Of a DNA stretch of 64,000 bases, positions 27,389 to 36,358 are shown piece by piece. The notes beneath the pieces were generated by a model. The model worked only from the letters and a program-made list of their open reading frames with translations. It did not search any database and was not told the origin of the DNA. The position numbers and the translations under genes are program-made. The stretch is from contig NZ_CANMTX010000001.1 of the NCBI RefSeq assembly GCF_947500985.1, forward strand, positions 124,001 through 188,000. The letters run 5' to 3'. The stretch comes from an uncultured Maribacter sp. GTDB taxonomy: Bacteria > Bacteroidota > Bacteroidia > Flavobacteriales > Flavobacteriaceae. How positions within the stretch are numbered: the stretch's first letter is position 1; every line of letters begins with the position of its first letter.

Positions 27389-28429
27389 ATGAGTTTCAAT
27401 TTAGATAATATAACAAGAGAAAACGTAAAGGGCTTGAGTCCGTATTCTTCTGCACGGGACGAATATGTATCCGATGGTTCGACGATGGTTTTCTTAGATG
27501 CAAATGAGAATCCGTTTGAAAACGGAGTCAATCGGTATCCTGATCCTCAACAGAGAGGCTTGAAAGCTACATTGGCTGAACAGAAGGGTATAAAGGAAGA
27601 AAATATTCTTTTAGGTAATGGTAGCGATGAAGTTTTAGATTTATTGTTCAGGGCTTTCTGTGAGCCTAAACAAGATAATATAATAACGCTTCCACCTACA
27701 TACGGAATGTATAAGGTGCTTTCAGGGATTAATCTAGTAGAAAATAGAGAGGTATTATTGACTAATGATTTTCAGCCTAATGTTTCTGAAATCAAAAAGG
27801 CAATTAATGAGCATACGAAACTGTTGTTCATTTGCTCTCCCAACAATCCTACGGGAAATAGTTTTTCAACATATAGTATTGATGAACTTTTAAATTCTTT
27901 TAATGGACTTGTAGTTATCGATGAAGCATATATAGATTTTTCATCTGAAGAAAGCTGGACATCAAAACTTGCAGAGTTTCCGAATCTAATTATTACTCAG
28001 ACCTTATCAAAGGCATATGGTATGGCAGGTATACGTTTAGGTATTTGTATTGCATCAGCGGAAATTATTGCGGTGGTGAACAAAATTAAACCTCCATATA
28101 ATGTGAATCAGTTAACACAAGAGAAAGCAACTACTCGTGTGTTAGATTTAAATTCTGTTAAGAACGAGGTAAATGAAATTTTAGCTGAAAGGACAAAATT
28201 AGAAGAGGCTTTAAAAACAGTTTCATTTGTAGAAAAAATTTATCCTACAGATGCAAACTTTATTTTGGCAAAAGTTGATGATGCTACGTTTAGGTATAAA
28301 CAATTATTAGCTAAAGGGGTTGTAGTTAGAAATCGTACTACACAACCATTATGTGAGAATACCCTCCGTTTTACTGTAGGTAGTGCTGTAGAGAATAAAA
28401 CACTTGCTGAGGCGTTAAAAATGATATAA
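27389..28429 (+). CDS. hisC: Histidinol-phosphate aminotransferase
   Basis: 346 residues, PLP aminotransferase class I/II. It converts imidazole acetol-phosphate to histidinol-phosphate with glutamate. Visible motifs: VFLDANENPF, GNGSDEVLDLLFRAF, SPNNPTGN and the PLP lysine in QTLSKAYGMAGIRLG. VIDEAYIDF gives the conserved Asp. The DUF2167 gene follows 17 bases later. Assignment is secure given both sequence and operon place. Confidence 0.96.
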   Translation: MSFNLDNITRENVKGLSPYSSARDEYVSDGSTMVFLDANENPFENGVNRYPDPQQRGLKATLAEQKGIKEENILLGNGSDEVLDLLFRAFCEPKQDNIITLPPTYGMYKVLSGINLVENREVLLTNDFQPNVSEIKKAINEHTKLLFICSPNNPTGNSFSTYSIDELLNSFNGLVVIDEAYIDFSSEESWTSKLAEFPNLIITQTLSKAYGMAGIRLGICIASAEIIAVVNKIKPPYNVNQLTQEKATTRVLDLNSVKNEVNEILAERTKLEEALKTVSFVEKIYPTDANFILAKVDDATFRYKQLLAKGVVVRNRTTQPLCENTLRFTVGSAVENKTLAEALKMI

Positions 28430-28446
28430 CCTTTAAACCAAAACCA

Positions 28447-29412
28447 ATGAAAAGCAAGTTCATTTATTTTATTACATTATTAGTTACTGTTAGTATAGCT
28501 CGTGCTCAAGATATTGAAAGACTAGAATTTATAGCCGACAGTCTTAATCTAAGTGATGAAGAAACAGAGGCGTTGATCAGTTATAAAATGTATTCTGATA
28601 GCCTAGAAAATACCTTTACCTATATTTATGATAGGTCTATGCTTAATGGTGATGTTGCCAAAATAATGGTGCCAGAAGGTTATAAGTTTTTAGACAGTGA
28701 ACAAGCGCAGCGTGTACTTTCTGATATTTGGGGAAACCCAAGAGATGAGTCTGTTATGGGGCTTTTGCTTAAAGAAGATGAAACTCCAGTAGAAACAACT
28801 TACGCTATTGAAATATCGTATTCAGAAGATGGATATATTGAGGATGACGATGCACAAGACATGGATTATGATGACTTGTTAAGTGAAATGCAAGATGATG
28901 TTAAAGAAGCAAATCCGCAAAGATCTAGTATGGGATACCCGACTGTAGATTTGATAGGTTGGGCAACAAAGCCTTATTATGATTCAGAAAACAAGAAATT
29001 ATACTGGGCAAAAGAATTACTTTTCGAAGAAGAGGAAACCAGTACTTTAAATTACAATATTAGAGTTTTAGGTCGTAAGGGCTACATGAACCTAAATGTT
29101 ATTGGTGACATGGACACGCTTGAAGATGTTGAGAATAACTTAGATCCAATTTTAGGAAGTGTATCGTTTAATACAGGTTACAAGTATTCTGAATTTGATC
29201 CTGATTTTGATGATGTTGCTGCTTACGGAATAGGGGGTTTAATCGCTGGTAAAATATTGGCTAAAGCCGGATTCTTTGCTTTAATACTTAAATTTTGGAA
29301 GTTTATAGCAATAGGCGGAGTAGCGTTATTTGCAGGAGCAAAGAAATTCTTTTTTGGATCTAAAGAACAAACAGCAATTGAAGGTCCTAAAGATGATTCT
29401 AAATTGTCTTAG
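28447..29412 (+). CDS. DUF2167 family membrane protein
   Basis: 321 residues. An N-terminal signal peptide (ends near ARAQD) is followed by the DUF2167 domain with its characteristic pieces: MVPEGYKFLDSEQAQRVLSD, YSEDGYIEDDDAQD, GYPTVDLIGWATKPYYD and RVLGRKGYMNLNVI. One or two C-terminal transmembrane helices (about 258-300) are Gly/Ala-rich and precede a polar tail. Function is unknown in the family. It lies between hisC and hisB, with 17 bases before it and a repeat-rich 119-base gap after it, so it is an unrelated passenger of the his transcript. Confidence 0.85.
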   Translation: MKSKFIYFITLLVTVSIARAQDIERLEFIADSLNLSDEETEALISYKMYSDSLENTFTYIYDRSMLNGDVAKIMVPEGYKFLDSEQAQRVLSDIWGNPRDESVMGLLLKEDETPVETTYAIEISYSEDGYIEDDDAQDMDYDDLLSEMQDDVKEANPQRSSMGYPTVDLIGWATKPYYDSENKKLYWAKELLFEEEETSTLNYNIRVLGRKGYMNLNVIGDMDTLEDVENNLDPILGSVSFNTGYKYSEFDPDFDDVAAYGIGGLIAGKILAKAGFFALILKFWKFIAIGGVALFAGAKKFFFGSKEQTAIEGPKDDSKLS

Positions 29413-29418
29413 TATTTA

Positions 29419-29506
29419 CTCGATAATCGAGATTTAAATGCTCCGACGCTTGCGTCGAAGTATTAATTTTGTTTTCAATTCAATGCCTCGCGGACTTGTC
29501 CCGAGG
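29419..29506. repeat. Three short palindromes between DUF2167 and hisB
   Basis: CTCGATAATCGAG (29419-29431), CTCCGACGCTTGCGTCGAAG (29441-29460) and CCTCGCGGAC-TT-GTCCCGAGG (29486-29506) follow one another closely. The last two are much more GC-rich than the surrounding DNA and look like dispersed palindromic repeat units of the genome. None has a T-run, so they are unlikely to be terminators. Confidence 0.6.
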
Positions 29507-29531
29507 TTATTTACTATTATATGAAAAAGCA

Positions 29532-30668
29532 ATGAAAAAAAGAGTACTATTTATTGATCGTGATGGAACCATAATCAAAGAAACCGTAGATGAGCAAATA
29601 GATGCATTTGAGAAAATGATATTCTATCCAAAGTCATTCACTTTTCTTGGTAAAATTGCCAAAGAACTTGATTATGAGTTGGTGATGATTACCAACCAAG
29701 ACGGATTGGGAACAGATGTTTTTCCTGAAAACACCTTTTGGCCGGTGCATAATTTCATATTAAAGTCTTTTGAAAATGAAGGCGTCATTTTTGATAAGGT
29801 GTTTTTAGATAGAACTTTTCCACATGAAAATGCTGATACTAGAAAACCTGGTACTGGTTTACTGACCGACTATTTTTCTGATGAATATGATTTAGAAAAT
29901 TCTTATGTAATAGGTGATAGATTAACCGATATGGAATTGGCTAAGAACTTAGGCTCTAAAGGTATTTTCATAAATGATGAGACCAACTTGGGTACGGATG
30001 AAATTACGGTAAAACGTGATGAACTAGATAGCCATATTGCTATTGAAAGCAATGATTGGGAGAAGATTTATGAGTTCTTGAAATTGAATGACAGAACGGC
30101 TGAAATTCATAGAAAAACTAATGAAACTGATATTGCCATAAAACTGAATCTAGATGGTACTGGTAAAAGTGATATTAAAACCGGATTGGCATTTTTTGAC
30201 CATATGCTAGATCAATTGGCTCGTCATGGGCAAATGGATCTAATTATAAAGGTAGATGGTGATCTAGAAGTTGATGAACACCATACTATAGAAGATACAG
30301 GTATTGCGCTTGGTGAAGTATTTCATATGGCCTTAGGAAATAAATTAGGTATTGAACGATACGGTTTCTGTTTACCTATGGATGATTGTTTAGCGCAATC
30401 TGCAATAGATTTTGGTGGCAGAAATTGGTTAGTCTGGGATGCAGACTTTAAGCGTGAAATGGTGGGTGATATGCCTACAGAAATGTTTCATCATTTCTTT
30501 AAATCATTCACTGACGGAGCAAAAGCAAACCTAAACATTAAAGCAGAAGGCACCAATGAACATCATAAGATTGAAGCTATTTTTAAGGCTTTTGCAAAGA
30601 GCATAAAAATGTCTGTTAAAAGAGACGTTGAAAAAATGGTGTTGCCTAGTACAAAAGGAGTATTATAA
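29532..30668 (+). CDS. hisB: Bifunctional histidinol-phosphatase / imidazoleglycerol-phosphate dehydratase
   Basis: 378 residues from the ATG at 29532; an upstream in-frame start at 29469 would read through repeat DNA and is rejected. The N-terminal HAD phosphatase shows [12 protein letters not shown] and later [13 protein letters not shown]. The C-terminal IGP dehydratase from about 185 shows [13 protein letters not shown], the manganese-binding [15 protein letters not shown] and [14 protein letters not shown]. The fused form makes steps 6 and 8 of histidine synthesis. The 136-base gap to hisH has no recognisable gene. Confidence 0.95.
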   Translation: MKKRVLFIDRDGTIIKETVDEQIDAFEKMIFYPKSFTFLGKIAKELDYELVMITNQDGLGTDVFPENTFWPVHNFILKSFENEGVIFDKVFLDRTFPHENADTRKPGTGLLTDYFSDEYDLENSYVIGDRLTDMELAKNLGSKGIFINDETNLGTDEITVKRDELDSHIAIESNDWEKIYEFLKLNDRTAEIHRKTNETDIAIKLNLDGTGKSDIKTGLAFFDHMLDQLARHGQMDLIIKVDGDLEVDEHHTIEDTGIALGEVFHMALGNKLGIERYGFCLPMDDCLAQSAIDFGGRNWLVWDADFKREMVGDMPTEMFHHFFKSFTDGAKANLNIKAEGTNEHHKIEAIFKAFAKSIKMSVKRDVEKMVLPSTKGVL

Positions 30669-30804
30669 AAAGTACAATGTTATAAATACAAGGTGAAAGG
30701 AATAGAACAAATTGACCTTTGTTAATAAAATATATGTAAAATGAGAAATAGAAATTGTGGTATAATAAATCGTACTTTAAATTTCTAACCTCGTATCTGA
30801 GCTT

Positions 30805-31386
30805 ATGAAAATTGTAATAATAAATTACGGGGCAGGAAATATTCAAAGTATTAAGTTCGCCATTAAAAGGTTAGGCTATGATGCAGTTTTGACTAATGAT
30901 GTTGAGGAAATCAAAAAAGCCGATAAGGTAATATTCCCAGGAGTAGGTGAGGCGAGTAGTGCCATGCACAAACTTCGTGATAGCGGTTTAGATACACTAA
31001 TTCCGACTTTAACGCAACCTGTTTTAGGTATTTGCTTAGGTATGCAATTAATGTGTCATTCGTCTGAGGAAGGTAATACTACTGGACTAGGAATTTTTGA
31101 TGTTGATGTTGTTAAATTTAATAATACGGTAAAAGTTCCACAGATAGGATGGAATCAGATTACAAATTTGAAATCTGAATTATTTAATGGTATTGAAGAA
31201 AAAGAGCATATTTATTTAGTGCATAGTTTTTATGCGCCATTGTGTTCTGAAACAATTGCTGAATGTACTTATGGTTTAGATTATAGTGCTGCATTGAGAA
31301 AAGATAATTTTTACGGTACTCAGTTTCACCCAGAGAAATCTAGTGATGTGGGAGAAAAGATTTTAGAAAATTTTTTAAAAATGTAA
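30805..31386 (+). CDS. hisH: Imidazole glycerol phosphate synthase glutaminase subunit
   Basis: 193 residues, class I glutamine amidotransferase. The triad is Cys in VLGICLGMQLM and His-Glu in FHPEKS. It supplies ammonia to HisF for ring closure. FPGVGEASSAM is the conserved N-terminal region. The stop overlaps the start of the next GNAT gene by one base. hisF lies further downstream, separated by GNAT, hisA and DinB. Confidence 0.96.
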   Translation: MKIVIINYGAGNIQSIKFAIKRLGYDAVLTNDVEEIKKADKVIFPGVGEASSAMHKLRDSGLDTLIPTLTQPVLGICLGMQLMCHSSEEGNTTGLGIFDVDVVKFNNTVKVPQIGWNQITNLKSELFNGIEEKEHIYLVHSFYAPLCSETIAECTYGLDYSAALRKDNFYGTQFHPEKSSDVGEKILENFLKM

Positions 31387-31808
31387 TGGAGCAAAATTAT
31401 TTTATTTCAAAGGATAAAAGTTTATTGAAACTTGAAAAAATTCAACAATTCATAGCTAATTCTTACTGGGGTAATGGTCGAACTTTAGATGAAGTAAAGC
31501 TAACTATTGAGAATTCGTATTGTTTTGGAATATATACACCTGAAAATGAACAAATTGGCTTTGCCAGAGTAGTCACCGATTATATTTATTTCGGATATTT
31601 TATGGATGTGATTATTCTAGATAAATTTCAAGGTAAGGGTTATGGTAAGATTTTAGTGAAAGCGATGTTAGAAGATACTACCATTAAAAAACTTAAAACA
31701 TTAGCATTAAAAACTAAAGATGCCCATTTGTTATATGAGCGTTTCGGATTTAATAAAATAGGAGATTCACCATTGTGGATGTCTGTTGATAAACAAATTT
31801 TAGATTAA
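31386..31808 (+). CDS. GNAT-family N-acetyltransferase inside the his operon
   Basis: 140 residues. It shows the acetyl-CoA site DKFQGKGYGKILVKAMLED and LYERFGFNKIGDSPLWM, close to the GNAT type that often acts on amino groups of small molecules. It overlaps hisH by one base and ends 3 bases before hisA, so co-translation with the pathway is likely. It is only distantly like the other GNAT at 25639, so a simple tandem copy is not supported. Substrate unknown. Confidence 0.87.
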   Translation: MEQNYFISKDKSLLKLEKIQQFIANSYWGNGRTLDEVKLTIENSYCFGIYTPENEQIGFARVVTDYIYFGYFMDVIILDKFQGKGYGKILVKAMLEDTTIKKLKTLALKTKDAHLLYERFGFNKIGDSPLWMSVDKQILD

Positions 31809-31811
31809 AGA

Positions 31812-32576
31812 ATGAGAATTATTCCTGCTATAGATATCATTGATGGTAAATGTGTCCGCCTTTCTAAGGGAGACTACGATACCAAAAAAATATATAATGA
31901 GAACCCGTTAGAGGTAGCTAAAGAATTTGAGGCACACGGTATTAAGCATCTGCATTTGGTGGATTTAGATGGTGCAAAATCTAAACATATCGTCAACCAT
32001 AAAGTTTTAGAGCAGATTGCCTCGCAAACAGGTTTACAAATTGATTTTGGAGGTGGATTAAAAACTGATGACGATTTACGTATCGCTTTTGAAAGTGGTG
32101 CTAAACAAATTACTGGTGGTAGTATTGCAGTAAAAGATCCTAAAACTTTTCTTGGTTGGATAGAAAAGCATGGTGCTGATAAAATAATATTAGGTGCAGA
32201 TGCTATGGATGAAAAGGTAGCTGTTTCTGGTTGGCTAGAAGAGTCAAAGGAAGAATTGATTCCATTTATACAATCATATCAACAAAAAGGAATTCAATAT
32301 GTAATTTGCACTGATATTAGTAAGGATGGTATGTTAGAAGGTCCGTCTTTTGATTTATACAAGAAGATAATTGCACAAACAGATGTCAGTCTGAGCGCAG
32401 TTGAAGACCAATCTGTGTTACAAATAAAATTAATTGCCAGTGGCGGAATATCAACTTTTGATGAATTACCTAAATTAGCAGAAATGGGTTGTGAAGGCAC
32501 CATTATCGGTAAAGCTATTTATGAAAATAGAATAAGCTTAAAGCAATTAGAAACATATATTTTAGGTAATGGATAA
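31812..32576 (+). CDS. hisA: ProFAR isomerase, with a probable in-frame repeat insertion
   Basis: 254 residues, about 14-15 longer than the relatives I recall. It isomerises ProFAR in histidine synthesis. The TIM barrel shows [15 protein letters not shown] with the first catalytic Asp, [25 protein letters not shown] with the second catalytic Asp, and LIASGGI. Between AQT and KLIASGG lies [15 protein letters not shown] (residues 191-205), encoded at 32382-32426, containing a CTGAGCG-family dispersed repeat in frame. The insert falls in a loop before the seventh strand, so function may be kept. DinB overlaps the end by 8 bases. Confidence 0.94.
   Translation: MRIIPAIDIIDGKCVRLSKGDYDTKKIYNENPLEVAKEFEAHGIKHLHLVDLDGAKSKHIVNHKVLEQIASQTGLQIDFGGGLKTDDDLRIAFESGAKQITGGSIAVKDPKTFLGWIEKHGADKIILGADAMDEKVAVSGWLEESKEELIPFIQSYQQKGIQYVICTDISKDGMLEGPSFDLYKKIIAQTDVSLSAVEDQSVLQIKLIASGGISTFDELPKLAEMGCEGTIIGKAIYENRISLKQLETYILGNG
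32391..32406 (+). repeat. CTGAGCG-family repeat core inside hisA
   Basis: CTGAGCGCAGTTGAAG matches the cores at 33917, 33967, 34766 and 46281. It lies inside the coding region and is flanked by GTCAG and GAC, giving a weak inverted pair. Confidence 0.65.
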
Positions 32577-33084
32577 AGAAGAACGCTTAGTTGAAGAAAT
32601 TGTTGAAAATGCGATGTACCGTATGGATGAAAGTACACGTATGATCAAGAAAAGTCTTTCTGAAATATCGGAAGAAGAAATTTGGCAGAAACCTAATGCT
32701 TCTTTAAACAGTATAGCTAATCTTATTTTACATCTGTGTGGTAATATGACACAATATGTAATTTCTTCTATAGGCGAGATCGATGATAATAGAAATAGAG
32801 ATGCCGAGTTTTCTGTTAATTCAGGTCTAACAAAAGCAGAGTTATTACATAAGTTGGAAGATACGGTAGATTCCGTAAAACGTGTCATATTTGATTCTAC
32901 AGCAGATAAGTTGATAAAAGTGAGATCTGTACAAGGAATGTCTTTTTCGGGGGTTGGTGCTATTATGCATGCCGTTGAACATTATTCATACCATATCGGT
33001 CAAATTGCTTTTTATGTGAAACTGATTAAAGAAAAGGATTTGGGATTTTATGACGGAGTAGATTTGAATATTAAAAATGAGTAA
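32569..33084 (+). CDS. DinB-like / DUF1572 protein inside the his operon
   Basis: 171 residues, a DinB-superfamily four-helix bundle. The His-bearing helices read LIL HLCGNM ([10 protein letters not shown]) and [18 protein letters not shown], which carry potential metal ligands. It overlaps the hisA stop by eight bases and ends 22 bases before hisF, so it is an operon passenger with unknown substrate. It differs clearly from the DinB-like gene at 5548. Confidence 0.85.
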   Translation: MDKEERLVEEIVENAMYRMDESTRMIKKSLSEISEEEIWQKPNASLNSIANLILHLCGNMTQYVISSIGEIDDNRNRDAEFSVNSGLTKAELLHKLEDTVDSVKRVIFDSTADKLIKVRSVQGMSFSGVGAIMHAVEHYSYHIGQIAFYVKLIKEKDLGFYDGVDLNIKNE

Positions 33085-33106
33085 TTAGTACTTAATACTA
33101 AGAAAT

Positions 33107-33862
33107 ATGCTTGCTAAGAGAATAATACCTTGTTTAGATATCAAAGATGGTAGAACTGTAAAAGGTGTCAATTTCGTTGACTTACGTGATGCAGGTGACC
33201 CTGTTGAGTTGGCTGAAATTTATAGTCGCGAGGGTGCCGATGAATTGGTGTTCTTAGATATTTCGGCAACGGAACAGAAAAGAAAGACATTGGCAGATTT
33301 AGTGTATCGCGTTGCAGAAAAAGTTAATATTCCGTTTACTGTTGGTGGCGGAATTTCTTCTGTTGAAGATGTAGATATTTTGTTGCATAACGGAGCAGAT
33401 AAGGTTTCAATAAATTCATCTGCCGTAAAGAATCCGCAGTTGATTAACGATTTGGTTGCCAAATTTGGGTCGCAATGTATTGTTGTTGCTATAGATGCTA
33501 AACAGATTGATGGAGAGTGGATAGTGCATTTGGTTGGAGGTAAAGTACCGACCGACAGAAAATTATTTGAATGGGCAAAAGAAGTAGAAGAACGAGGTGC
33601 AGGAGAAATTCTCTTTACCTCAATGGATAATGATGGCACTAAAGACGGATTCGCAAATGAAGCATTGGCAAAATTGTCAACGGATTTAAATATACCTATA
33701 ATTGCTTCTGGCGGTGCAGGTAATAAACAACACTTTACCGATACCTTTATAGATGGTAAAGCAGATGCAGCTTTGGCGGCTAGTGTTTTTCACTTTAAGG
33801 AAATAGGTATTCAAGAATTGAAGACTGACTTGAAGAATAACGGTATTCCTGTTCGATTATAA
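33107..33862 (+). CDS. hisF: Imidazole glycerol phosphate synthase cyclase subunit
   Basis: 251 residues, TIM barrel paralogous to HisA. With HisH it makes imidazole glycerol phosphate and [24 protein letters not shown] at the N-terminus holds the catalytic Asp11, DISAT and FTVGGGISS follow, and the second catalytic Asp is in [13 protein letters not shown]. The phosphate loop is IIASGGAG. The 154-base gap after it carries dispersed repeats and then the racemase gene. Confidence 0.97.
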   Translation: MLAKRIIPCLDIKDGRTVKGVNFVDLRDAGDPVELAEIYSREGADELVFLDISATEQKRKTLADLVYRVAEKVNIPFTVGGGISSVEDVDILLHNGADKVSINSSAVKNPQLINDLVAKFGSQCIVVAIDAKQIDGEWIVHLVGGKVPTDRKLFEWAKEVEERGAGEILFTSMDNDGTKDGFANEALAKLSTDLNIPIIASGGAGNKQHFTDTFIDGKADAALAASVFHFKEIGIQELKTDLKNNGIPVRL

Positions 33863-33916
33863 TTTACAGTTGGCAGTAACAGTTTTCAGTAGGCAGATTT
33901 GATAATCGAAATGTCA

Positions 33917-33932
33917 CTTCGGGTACGCTTAG
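33917..33932 (-). repeat. CTGAGCG-family repeat, inverted copy
   Basis: CTTCGGGTACGCTTAG is the inverted form of the core seen at 33967. It is flanked by GTCAC and GTGAC, making a hairpin. Confidence 0.55.
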
Positions 33933-33958
33933 TGACCGAATTAGAATTGCTAAACTAG

Positions 33959-33993
33959 GTATTATCCTAAGCGTAGTCGAAGGATTTGGTATA
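33959..33993 (+). repeat. Direct repeat, left of the racemase gene
   Basis: It begins GGTATTATCCTAAGCG and contains the CTAAGCGTAGTCGAAG core at 33967-33982. A near-identical copy lies at 34758-34792 on the other side of the racemase gene. Confidence 0.6.
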
Positions 33994-34016
33994 CCAAACT
34001 TTTTAATAAAAATATA

Positions 34017-34709
34017 ATGAAAAAAATAGGTCTCATTGGAGGAATCACCTGGCAGTCTACTCAATTGTATTATCAATTATTAAATACCAAAGTTGCTAAA
34101 ATACTTGGCAATCAGAGTTCTTGTGAATGTATTATTGAATCGGTAAATTTTGCAGAGATATCTTCAAAACAAGCAAGTGGAGATTGGGATACTTTACATT
34201 CTCAAATGACAGATATTGCCGTTCGTTTAGAAAATGCGGGTGCAGATATCATTCTTATTTGTGCTAATACAATGCACCTTAGTGTTCCTGCGATCAAAGA
34301 AAAAATTACAGTGCCTCTTTTGCATATTGCAGAGGTTGCAGGCGAAGCTGTGAAACAAAAAGGTTGTAAGAAGGTATTATTACTTGGAACTAAGTATACA
34401 ATGGAGCTTGATTTCTATAAAGATATTTTAAAGAACCAATTTGGTATAGAAGTAATGATTCCCGATGAAAAAGACCGCGAGATAGTTCATTCTATTATTT
34501 ACACGGAGTTAGCCAAAGGTATAATTACTACAGACTCTAAACAACATTATTTAGATATTATAAAAAAGTCTGAAATTCAAGGGGCAGAAGGGGTGATTTT
34601 AGGTTGTACCGAAATACCTTTGCTAATTAAGCAAGAAGATTGCGACATTGTGGTTGTTGATACTACAGAAGAACATGCTTTTGCTGCAATAAATTTTGCT
34701 CTTGATTAG
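34017..34709 (+). CDS. Aspartate/glutamate racemase family protein
   Basis: 230 residues. The PLP-independent racemase fold is seen from KIGLIGGITWQST at the N-terminus, the first catalytic Cys in LICANTMH (near 86) and the second in GVILGCTEIPLLI (near 198). Members racemise Asp, Glu or related amino acids or act on hydantoins. The gene lies between hisF and hisIE and is flanked on both sides by nearly the same 35-base repeat, so it may have been inserted through them. Substrate inferred as an acidic amino acid. Confidence 0.9.
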   Translation: MKKIGLIGGITWQSTQLYYQLLNTKVAKILGNQSSCECIIESVNFAEISSKQASGDWDTLHSQMTDIAVRLENAGADIILICANTMHLSVPAIKEKITVPLLHIAEVAGEAVKQKGCKKVLLLGTKYTMELDFYKDILKNQFGIEVMIPDEKDREIVHSIIYTELAKGIITTDSKQHYLDIIKKSEIQGAEGVILGCTEIPLLIKQEDCDIVVVDTTEEHAFAAINFALD

Positions 34710-34757
34710 TGTTGAGTTGGCTATATCAGTTTACGGTTTGTGAGCTTATTAAACGAA

Positions 34758-34792
34758 ATATTATCCTAAGCGCTGTAGAAGGTTTGGTTTAA
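34758..34792 (+). repeat. Direct repeat, right of the racemase gene
   Basis: It shares ATTATCCTAAGCG and the following GTnGAAGG(A)TTTGGT pattern with the copy at 33959-33993. The core CTAAGCGCTGTAGAAG is at 34766-34781. Confidence 0.6.
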
Positions 34793-34852
34793 CGATAAGA
34801 TTATCGCCTTTTAAAAATATGATTAATAGAATTGAAATTGAATAAAAAGAAT

Positions 34853-35461
34853 ATGGAGTTTAATACACCTAATTGGAAGAAAATGAGTGACGGTCTAGTA
34901 CCTGCGATTATACAAGACGCACGTACGAAGAATGTATTGATGCTTGGCTATATGAATGCCGAAGCTTTGAAGAAAACTACTGATAGTGGTAAGGTTACAT
35001 TTTTTAGTCGTTCTAAGCAGCGTTTATGGACTAAAGGTGAAGAAAGCGGAAACTTTTTGAATTTAGTTTCTATTAAAAATGACTGTGACGATGATTCTCT
35101 TTTAATTACTGTAAATCCTGTAGGACCTACATGTCATACCGGTACAGATACCTGTTGGAAAGAAGAAAACAATTCACAATTCGGATTCTTTTCAGAGTTA
35201 GAAGATACTATTAAAGAAAGAAGAACTACTGCTGACGATAGCAAATCTTATGTAGCTTCTTTGTTTAAAAAAGGAATAAATAAAATTGCCCAAAAAGTAG
35301 GGGAGGAAGCTGTGGAAACTGTTATTGAAGCAATGGATGATAATGATGAGTTGTTCTTGTACGAGAGTGCAGATTTATTATTTCACTACTTAATGCTGTT
35401 ACAGGCAAAAGGCTTTACACTTAAAGATATTGAAGCTGAATTAATGAAAAGGCAGAAATAG
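34853..35461 (+). CDS. hisI: Bifunctional PRA-CH cyclohydrolase / PRA-PH pyrophosphatase
   Basis: 202 residues from the ATG at 34853; TTG at 34832 would add seven residues. The N-terminal cyclohydrolase shows MLGYMNAEALKKT, the zinc site in NDCDDDSLLITV and GPTCHTGTDTCW. The C-terminal pyrophosphohydrolase from about 110 shows KVGEEAVETVIEAM and LLFHYLMLLQAKG. The fused HisIE protein does steps 2 and 3 of histidine synthesis. It is the last his gene in the window. Confidence 0.96.
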   Translation: MEFNTPNWKKMSDGLVPAIIQDARTKNVLMLGYMNAEALKKTTDSGKVTFFSRSKQRLWTKGEESGNFLNLVSIKNDCDDDSLLITVNPVGPTCHTGTDTCWKEENNSQFGFFSELEDTIKERRTTADDSKSYVASLFKKGINKIAQKVGEEAVETVIEAMDDNDELFLYESADLLFHYLMLLQAKGFTLKDIEAELMKRQK

Positions 35462-35476
35462 ATTTTATAAGTTCAA

Positions 35477-35530
35477 ATGATACGTTAACTGCTTTTGATG
35501 AAGTTTATCATTCTGCAGTAAACGTATCAT
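35477..35530. terminator. Large hairpin at the end of hisIE and the convergent gene
   Basis: ATGATACGTTAACTGC (35477-35492) pairs at 15 of 16 positions with GCAGTAAACGTATCAT (35515-35530). It lies between convergent genes and its right arm overlaps the last codons of the DJ-1/PfpI gene. There is no clear T-run, so a terminator role is uncertain. Confidence 0.4.
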
Positions 35531-36206
35531 TATCTTTATCTTCGATCCAGTTGTATTCTATTTCCCAAGCTACATTTCTAGCAAAATCTAAACCGTGTCG
35601 GTCGGCTAAAAATCCTAAAGCCATATCCATACCTGCACTTACACCTGAAGAGGTATAATAATTTTCGTCTACCTTCCAACGAGCTTCTTTATCCCATTGC
35701 ACCTTTGGTCCGTTGGTAACGACCCATGCAAATGCACGTTTGTTTGAAGTAGCCTGCCTTTTATCTAAAAGTCCCGACTTTGCTAAAAGGGCACTTCCTG
35801 TACAGACGGTCATAACATATGTACTCGAGAGGCTTATATCTTTAATAGAAGTTATTAGCTTATCGTTATTTACTTCTACTCTTGTTCCTAAACCACCAGG
35901 AATTAAAAAGGCAAATGGCTTTTTATTGATATCTGCTAGTTTTTCTGTCATTATTGGGACTTGATGTCTATTGGTCACAATACCACCTTCAAGTGAATAG
36001 AATTTTAAAGTATATAATTCGGTTAATCGTCCAAATATTTCAGCAGGTCCAAATACATCTAGGGTTTCATAGTTGTCGAAAAGCAAGAATGCAATTTCTT
36101 CTTTTTCAGTAGAATTCATTTGGCTGGAATTTTCTTGGGCAGTTACACTTGAACTGAGGATTAATACAACTAATATAGATTTTATAAGCTTAGTAAACAT
36201 CTGCAT
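35508..36206 (-). CDS. Secreted DJ-1/PfpI-family protein
   Basis: 232 residues. A signal peptide (SILVVLILSSSVTAQE, ending near residue 24) precedes a DJ-1/PfpI domain: IAFLLFDNYETLDVFGPAEIF, FLIPGGLG, and the nucleophile elbow VMTVCTGSALLAKSGLL with the Cys. It resembles the AraC-regulator-associated GATase1-like domain but has no HTH. Secretion is unusual for this fold. The substrate is unknown. Its 3' end overlaps a large hairpin. Confidence 0.85.
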   Translation of the reverse strand: MQMFTKLIKSILVVLILSSSVTAQENSSQMNSTEKEEIAFLLFDNYETLDVFGPAEIFGRLTELYTLKFYSLEGGIVTNRHQVPIMTEKLADINKKPFAFLIPGGLGTRVEVNNDKLITSIKDISLSSTYVMTVCTGSALLAKSGLLDKRQATSNKRAFAWVVTNGPKVQWDKEARWKVDENYYTSSGVSAGMDMALGFLADRHGLDFARNVAWEIEYNWIEDKDNDTFTAE

Positions 36207-36358
36207 AACTGTTATTTAAATAATTACCTAGAAGAAAATTTCGTTCTAAAATAAGATAATTTTTAAATGAATCTGTGGGATTACTTGTTGGTATTGTTTA
36301 TAACTAGCATTATTATCAATACCATAATAAACCAGCAGGAATTTTCAGAAATAAGGTG

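Noticed and set aside
29469-29531. Extended N-terminus of HisB
   Set aside because: The added residues come from repeat DNA; the HAD domain begins normally at the ATG at 29532.
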